Below are positions 8,901-17,900 of a stretch of 26,173 nt of DNA, piece by piece. Position 1 is the stretch's first letter. Each line of letters begins with the position of its first letter. Source of the DNA: a virus; the IMG/VR virus record IMGVR_UViG_3300049008_000010, positions 1 through 26,173 of that record; one strand, 5' to 3'. The position numbers were made by a program, and so were the translations under genes. The notes beneath the pieces were generated by a model. The model saw only the letters and a list, made by a program, of their open reading frames with translations. It was not told where the DNA came from and ran no database searches.

Positions 8901-11900
8901 TTTAGCAGGCTATCAACTGCACCTTGCGACAACGAAGCCATCACACTAGAGGATGTTACACCAAACTCAGCTAAGGCTTTGCTTATCTTCTCTGGAGTAT
9001 TGTGTATCGCTTGCATCATCACTTCAAACGCTATCTTCACATTGTCATCCTTACGCTTCATTAGTGTGTCAAATGTAGACTGTGATGCACTAGCATCTAG
9101 CTCACTCAGTTGTTTATCCACAAACATTGTTGACTGGCCTAGCGACATAAGTGTCTTGAACGAACTTGCGCTTATTCCTCGCAAGTCTTCCATTGCAACA
9201 CCTGTAGCTGATAAAGTCTCCTGCAATGTCTTAGCTTTCTCGCTCACAGTGTTTAAGGCTCTTTCCATAGCACCTAACTGTTGATAGCCTCTAACAGTTG
9301 GTGCAGATTCAAGCTCTAGTTTCTTAGTTAGCATAGCTTTCTGCAAGCTATTATGTTTCTCTAATCCACCTGCTTTTGATAAAGCTTCGTTAGACGCTGG
9401 ACTTACATCTAGCGTCAAGCTTCTTTGGTATTGTTCCGCAGCAGTTCCACCAGTGTAGGCTTGAAGTTTACCTTGTGTATCACTTACACGGTTTATAGAG
9501 CTTACTTCACCTTCTTTCGATACTATTTTAGCTCTTATGCCCTGAGCTTCTTTACCTGTTGCAGTTTCCAGACTAAGTTTCAGCTTAGCAAGGTCTTCAC
9601 CCAACACCTTCATTCTTTTAAAGGCCTGAGGAGTTGCACCTAGTAAACTAGCAAGGCTTCCTCCAAACAAGTCCTTTAATCTCTTAGAAGGTTCCTCTAA
9701 TCCTGCCAAGTGTTCCTTTAGAGAAGTTAGCGAACTAAACAACTCCACCTTCTTGCTGTCAGGTAACCCAATGTCTTTCAGTGATGTATTTATAGCAGTG
9801 ATTTGTGTCAATGTCTTCACAGCGTCTGCCAGCTTAGCGGGGTTGTTCATCAAACTGTCTGAACCTGTTCCTCCAGTAAGTGCGTTGTAGGCTGTATATT
9901 TAGTTAAATCACTTCCAGTGCTCAAAGCTGTAGTCTGGCTTTGGTTTGTTCCAGCTTTATTTATAGCACCTAACTTTACATTGACATCCTTTTCAGATTC
10001 AACAGCCACCGCTACTGTCTTCAAACCTTCTGGTGTATTGTACTTAGAAAGGTTCTCTAACACCTGCCTGTTGGACTCTTTCTGTGTATAGAGGCCAACT
10101 AACTCCTTACGTTGTTCATCATTAAGACTCGGAAACAACTTAAGGCTTTCACCTAACAGCTCTTTAGTTGTCTTCGCTGCAACATTGAACGCATCTAAGT
10201 TAGCTTTAGCATTAGCTAATTCAAGAGTAACCTTCGCGTACTTATCTGAATCAATATCATTGAGTGGTACACTACTCATCTCTACAACAGCAGATGTCGC
10301 TTTAACTGCATCGCTTACTTGACTCTCTAACACCTTACTAAAGTCAGTGTCCAGTGACGCTAAGTCTTTCTTTACATTAAATATATCCCCTTTAACAAGC
10401 TCAGAAGCTAGAGTGCTTCCGATATCAATAGGAGCTTTGTCTAATGAAGGGATATCTATAAGACTTTTTGAATAATCTTTCATCTTATAGTAAGGGTCCA
10501 TCGTAGGAGACCTTTCTCCACCGTTATTAAATGTGCCTACTACACTGTCCATAAGAGCAGGTTTAACACGTCTGTCAATACCGTTGTTTAGCTGAGCTCC
10601 TTGTGATAAGGGGGCGAATTTACCTGTACGCTCTGCAAACGTAAGAGGGTGTTCAGGTTTTAACGCTGCTGCTATAGAGTCTCCAGTCTCTTTTGCACTA
10701 GCTATAAATGAATCTAACATAAGACCTGCCTTGGCAGTATCAAACTTAGATAAAGAATTGCTAACAACTTCAACAAGATTGCTGTTTGGACGCTCTCTTG
10801 TCTTATCCCTGGAAGCCTCAGTGTAATCATTTGGGACAGCGTTTAATATATCTCTATAGGACTCTCTTGAGGCTTCCATTACGGCAAACCCCCTAGCGAC
10901 TATCTTATCGTAGTTGCCTTTGGGAGAGTTATAAAAAAGACTTCCTTTATCTCTAGTTGCTTCTTTAAACTGAGCCTTAAAGTCGAACAGAGATGTGTAC
11001 AGTGTTTCACTCTTAGCAATATCACCTAAAGTACCTTGGACAGGAGTAGTTTTAAATTCACCTCTTGAATCTAGTGGATTGTAGTTAGTAGCATACTTTG
11101 GTTTGATGTTGACAAAGTCTAGTACACTATCAGGTATCTTACTCAGTCCAAACGTAACAGGGTTGATATACTTGCTCAGTAGTTTATCTGAACCAGTTCT
11201 CAAGTCTGATAAGGACTTAGAAAGACCTCTGTAACCTTTCTGTGCTTCACCTCTTGCATCTGCGTCTGCAACTTCACGCTTAGTTGTAAGGTCAAGGTCG
11301 GACGCTCCACTTGCTGTTGTGACACTCTTTATCTTCTCAGATAGTGTACTGTTGTCTGTAGCGTTCTCTTTCATCGCTTGAGAGAAAGCATCAATCAACT
11401 CATTCTTAGGGAACAAGCTTTTAGCTGAAACTGTGAAAGACTCCACTAAAGCAGTAGGTCGTGACTCTAAAGTCTGGTCAGCAACTTTTGCAGCGTCAGT
11501 GTTCTTAAACACATCAGATGTTCTTCCAACATTAGACTTTAAGTCAGCAAGTGCACTCTGCAACCTTAAGACTTCTTGAGCTAATGGAATAAACCCTGCA
11601 TAATCAGTTGTGTTCAACTCTACCTTTAAATCAGCAGCTAATCTTATAGATTGTCCAGCCAGTGAACCTTTATCCTCCTTAGCTCTTTCTAATGCAGCCT
11701 TAGCGAGAAGTGCAGCACTCTTAGCTAGTTCTTTATTGTAAGCCTCTACACTAAGTTTCATGTTGTTAAAGTAGTCAGGTTCTCCTAGCTTGTTCTTCAT
11801 TGCACCTATTGTTGCAAAACTTGACCTAACTTTATCAAGTTGTACACTATATTCAACTAAACCTTTCTCATTGAAGCTGTCAAACTGAGAAGCTGTGATA

Positions 11901-14900
11901 GCCTCCATATTAACTGCCGCACCTTTGGCATTTATATCTTCAAACTGAGGAAGTGTAGGTGAGGCAATTACAGCATTATACGCAGCTCTATCTACCTTGT
12001 CTTGACCAAGCTTACGTTCAGCCCTTGGAGCATTAGGGGATATTGCATTGTAATCAATTTTAGCTTGCGACAAAGTATCTACACTAGCTGTCAACTCAAT
12101 GGACTTTGCTTCACTGTAAGACTTTAACAGTCTCAAGTAATCCTCTGTAGCTCCAACGGACGGAGGTAAGATAGTTATCTGAAATGCAAGTAAGGAAGAT
12201 TCACTAATCTTTGCTTTAATCTCAGCAACCTTAGCTGTTGCGCCTTCAAGAGAGGCATTCATATCTTGTGCCGCAGTGACTCTCTCGGATGTAGTGCGTA
12301 ATACACGTCCTTTTATTTCATCAGCTTTAGCTAAGAGTACATCCAACTGTTTAATGTCCGCAGTAGATGCTGGGAACATATTAACTTTAGACTCATCTAC
12401 AAGGTCTATCTTGAATGAATCTTTAAGCTTACCTAGTGTGTCCTTGAACCCTTTATCAAATACTGAGATGTTCTTTAAATCCTCAGCCTTTCTGTTAAGT
12501 TCATTAAGAAGTGGAAGGTTCTCTTCTAAAGCTTTTAAGTAGGCAACCTGAGCTTCATAGCCACCAGCGTCAGAGCGATGCTCATTAGCATAGGCTTTAG
12601 CGTCATAAATGCCAGCAACTAGCGTCTCTCTTTTAGTCTGGTCTTCAGGTCTAAGATAACTAGCGTTAGAGTTAGATAACTTAGCAATAGTTGACACTAA
12701 TTGTGCACTTCCTAATTGACCTTTGCTAAGCTCTTTGTAACCCCATTCTCCAGCCGCTACAGTAAACTTGTCACTCCACACCTTTACTATGTGGTCTCCA
12801 GTCTTCTCCATGAAGCCTTTGCTATTATCAACCTTTATCTGCTCTATCTGTTTCTCGTTAAACCTCTTAGATGTGATAGGACCTATAGAACTGTCTTGCC
12901 CAAGCATACGTTGAAGAGCCGTCCAAGTATTGTTATTCACACTTGTCAGCTTGTCTCTACCATTGTCAGCAATATCAGCAATCGACATCCCTGCTGTGTT
13001 TGAGTTACGAGATAGTAAGTCTTCCACCATCTTAGTAGTCTTGGCTAACTCTGTTTCTTGCTCTGCTGTTAAAGAGCCTTGTTTCATTGCTAGTTTAACA
13101 AGAGAATCTAAGCTTCCTCTATGCTCTTTAGCTACATCTTCAAATGAGTTGAATTTCTCTTGACTCATTTTACCGAAGTCTATCTTCCTTAACTGTGCAG
13201 AGAAATCAACCCTTGTGTTGCCTACGTTCATCGGGCTTAGATTGTCACGCATTACACTCATACGACCACCTACTGTGGTTGCTTTCATATCCAGTATGCT
13301 ACGAAGTCCATCCCAAACTTTGCCTATATTCATTGCGATTCCGTCTGAATCACCTTTCATAGACTGGTACACTACAGCTAGAACAGCCACACCTGCACCT
13401 ATCATACCCCACTTAGCAACACCTTTTACAAAGGTCTGCACACCTGCTTGGAAAGCTCCCATAGGTGCTACTAAAGGTGTCGTATTAAGCACTGCCTTTC
13501 CTGCAGCATCTACAGCTAACCCTTTCATTCCAGCAGCTCCTGTAGCTGCCATCTTGGCTTTAGATGCCGCAGAGTATGGGTTTACATAGCTATTTACTTT
13601 ACCTGCTAACCATAATGGAGACTTAGCTGCTATCCATGCAAGCTTTATAAACTCACCTAACAGTTTAGTGAGACTGCTAAAGAATCCAAGACCGTTTGTA
13701 GGAGCTCTCAACGCAAGATACATAACGCCGATAGCGGCAGTTACACCAGCTAAGATACCTATCAGTGTTGTAGCCGAAGATGACAATTCTCTGATAGATT
13801 CTCTCACTGTATCTGTAGAAGATATCTTAACTGCTAAGAAGATAGCCCCTATAGCAAGAGAAGCTCTGAACATTGTTACTTGTTTAAGAAGGTTCGCCCA
13901 GAAAGGTACTGTGAACATCCCTTTAGCAAATGAAGCTATTGAAACCTTCGCTGCACTCCCTAGACCAAGCATAGACTCACGCATGGCTCTTACACCTGCG
14001 TTGAAAGTTCCTGGCTGACTAGCTATATCTCTGGCTAACTGTGCATTTATTGATGCTACCTGCGCGATGTTTGATACACTTAACGGTCTTGCCACTAAAG
14101 CTTCTAACTTAGATCTAGCTTTTGTTAAAGACTCAATAGACCTTTGCTGTTTCTGGAACTCTGTAAATGAACTGAAGGGAGCAGCTCTCAGTGTACTTAG
14201 CTTTGAATTAACTCCAGCTAATGCAGAAGAGGCTCTAGGTTGGATATTTCCAGGAAGTACAGAGATAGCCCTTGCTGCCTCGTCTTTCAGCCTTTGAGTA
14301 TTAGCTCTGAGGATAGTAGGTGTTACTCTTGTATTTTGAGCTTTCCATAAATCATACTGAGCTTTCAACAGAGCAACTCTGTCAACCTTAATAGGAGGCA
14401 CTACGCTACGCACATCGTAATAAGACCTCCCATACCTTTCATACAATGCAGCTCTTTTATCCCTTATAGCTTGTCTCTGTTCTTTAGGTAATACTCTGTA
14501 GCCAGCTATGGGGGGGAGCGACGGTATTGATGTGTTAAGATTACCTTGGGCTATATCTTTTAAAGTTCTTAATACCTGTTTAGTAGGTGACGCTCTTGTC
14601 AGTAGACGCGCAGACATACCAGGGTAAATGGTTGCAGGAACATTAGCTATCATTTGTTTACCAAAGGATATATATTGCAGTCTCTCAGCAGCAAGTAAAG
14701 CTGGACTCTTGCCTAACAGTCCTTTCGATAGCCCAAGCTTATTATTGAGGATATTACCTTTTTGAGTATTGATAATAGATTGTGCAGATGAAGCCTTGGC
14801 AACATCTGTAAACACCATACCTTTTGAGTAAGCAGTTATAGCTTTAAATATAGAAGGTATTGCTAACATTGCAACACCTAACGCTACAAAACCTGATGTC

Positions 14901-17900
14901 AGTCCTTCTACCTCTGTCTTAGTCTCTCTGAGGTTATTATGCTTATCCCAGAATGACTCTTTTACAGCAGAAGCTCCCATCAAACCTAAAGATAGTATCA
15001 GACCTACAAAGCCAACCTTCAGTAAAGCCATCTTAGAAGCAAGCATAGACCATGTAGCACCTAGTTTTAAAGAAGATAAGTTCATGCTCATTAATCCAGC
15101 AGCTGCACTGTGGAAGAATTTAGTTCCTTTTTCTGCGGCTTCTCCTTTAAAGAAGTTAAAGTCGAACCCTGGTAATCCTTTTAGTAAAGTTCTCCCAGTC
15201 TTACTACCCATCTCTCTTGTACCTAACCTTTGACTAACATGCACTGCATCTGCACCAACCGAATTAAACTCTTGTAACAAAGCTTGGCGTATCTTGGCTG
15301 TACGCGCTAGGCGTTCAGGTGCATAATCTTTAAGTGCAGAACGCCTTGTTGCAAACGAGCTTCCCGGCACATAGGCGTTACCTACTCTCTGTTGGTCTCT
15401 TAAAAACTCTTTAGCATAGTCGTAGTTCTTGCCTATAGAATCTCTTATATTCATACTTCTGTTAGACCTTAGAGCATTCCCCCACCATACAGAGCTCCGT
15501 AAGAAAGCTGTTCCAGGTAACTTGCTGTTAGATATAATGGAAGGCAACCTCAACCTGTCAGCGTGCATAGGTGTTACTCTGGCAAGTACCTCACCTATAC
15601 CTAGAGCCAGTCTATCCTTTACACCAGTCGCTCCTGCTCTTCCATCAATCCTTGCCAGTTTAAACATAAGTGACGGTGTTGTTAGCTGGTGCTTCACTAG
15701 TCCAGAATAAGCCAGCTTAGCAACACCTATAGCTGTAGCAAAACCTAACATACCTATAGTAAGCCCTGACAACCCGTCACTCATCGAAGTTGACTTTGTC
15801 GAAAGTAACTCGTTTGTACCTGCCTTTGCATCTTTTATAGACAAAGCTAGCATCCCTATAGCCACTATAGCACCAAGTATCCACTTAGTCCACTGAGGTC
15901 CTAAGAACGCTACAGCACTCTTGATTGGACTCGCTAACAAATCTATAAACCGCACATACTCTAAAGCTATCCTACCAAGATGTCTACCTATGGATAGCGC
16001 AACAATTTGAAACACAGATACCAATCCATGAACACCTTTAGGAACTCCACTTCCAATAGACTGTAAGGCTACATTAAACATACCTACTTTGCGTTGAAGC
16101 CAAGTAAGTGGCACACCTATCGCAGATATAGCGGCAGAGAATCCAGGACCTAATCCTCTAATAGAAGCCACCATTCCGTTAAATGCAGTAGATATAACAA
16201 GGCCTGATGCACCTAGAGAGGCCCCTGCTTTATCCAATGGAGCTGCTTTAAGTGAAGCTATGGCTTCATTTAAGACAGGACGTATTGGGAGTATTGTACC
16301 ATTAGCGTTAGTTTGTAGTGCTTGTTTGGCTGTCATTGTGCTCCCTACAGCACCAAACTGACCACCATTACTTACAGAGTTTCTTACAAAGTTCTTATAG
16401 CCTGACATTGCTGTAGACTGCAACGCCAATCGACTTGCATGAAGCCTTGCTATAGCGGCTTGATAGGCAGGTGAGGTTGGTAAACTGGAGCCTAAACCCG
16501 TTGATGTAAGTAGTGCGCTCGCGGACATACCTAGAGGGGTTGCCATAACAAGCGGGCGTGCTATAGAGAAGACACTGTTAAAGGCTCCTGCCAACCCCAA
16601 GGCTGCTACCTTTATTGCATGAAGTCCACCGTCCTTTCCGAGGATAGCGAAAAGAAGCAAAGGTGCTGCAACAAATGAAGCCTCAAAGATAGATATAGAA
16701 TCCATCATTGCAGTAGACATAGCAGCAGCAGCGGCTACAGCTAATAATTTATTATTGAAGAAAACTCTTGCACCCATACCTGTTCCCATAGCAGGTGCTG
16801 GGATTGTGGCTAATGAGCTAAACAGTTTCTTTACAGTCTTAAATCCCTTCTTAGCAAATGCAACATATCCTAGTAAACCGATTGCAAGTGCATTTATCAA
16901 GTTATTGCTGACAAGTAATCCAACAGCTGAGGACTGAGCTGCACCAAATGTACTTCCGATAATACCTTCAATTACACCTTTTAGCAGGGCAGGGGTAAGT
17001 GTAACTAGACCATTGATACCTAAGACTACAGCTCTAGTTACAATCTCTGCAACTTTCTCCGCAACCTTACCAACTTCTGTCATCAGTGTGTCAAAGTATT
17101 TAGACAGTCCGCTGTTACCTACATTCTTTAACACAATACCTGTGATTGTAAGATACGCTATAAAAGGATAAGCTCCACCGACAGCAATTGCTATAGCTGT
17201 GGCTATCGTACTTCTTATTACCTCTGCAAGGCCACCTTTATTACTGCCTTTTATAGTTTCAGCGATAGACTCTAGGATAACACTTTTACCTAGAAGAGAA
17301 GAGAGTCCGTACAACCCATCTACAACACCTTGTCTAAGTCTTTCAAATAAACCTTTAATAGATGAAGAGTCTATACCGTCAATAACTTTATCTATAACAT
17401 CTGAGACAGAGTCACCTATAACATAAAGTGAGTTAGCTAATGAGTTTACTGCTAGAACAACAAGGGCTTGAAATGCTAATAGAGGTGACATCAAAGCAGT
17501 AATTGCTACGGTGATACCAGCTACTACTTTTCTTAAATCCAGGCCTTTTGGATGTGATGTGTTAAGAGTTTCGTCAATGTCTTTAGCAACAGCTTTTAAT
17601 GAAGACATCTTAGGCATCTTTATACTAAAGTCTATACCTTTTCTGTCGAACATAAAAAAGCCTTTAACTTTCTCTGTTAGCTCCTTAACTGAATCAACTG
17701 TTTCTCTTACAAGCTTTATAAACTTATAAGTCTTTGCGTAAGGAACATCTATACCTACTGAAATCGCATAGTCGATTGTCTTTACTGTAGCTCTTGCAGC
17801 TAAGTCTCTAGGCAAGTTCTTGAGTCCACTGTACTTAAACTCACCTGCACCATCATAGATAAACTTAACACGTTCCATAAGTTGCTCACGATTCTTGTAA

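Noticed and set aside
8739-9284. Plus-strand open frame of 181 codons
   Set aside because: Antisense to the tape measure gene, with no ribosome binding site or family resemblance; a shadow frame.
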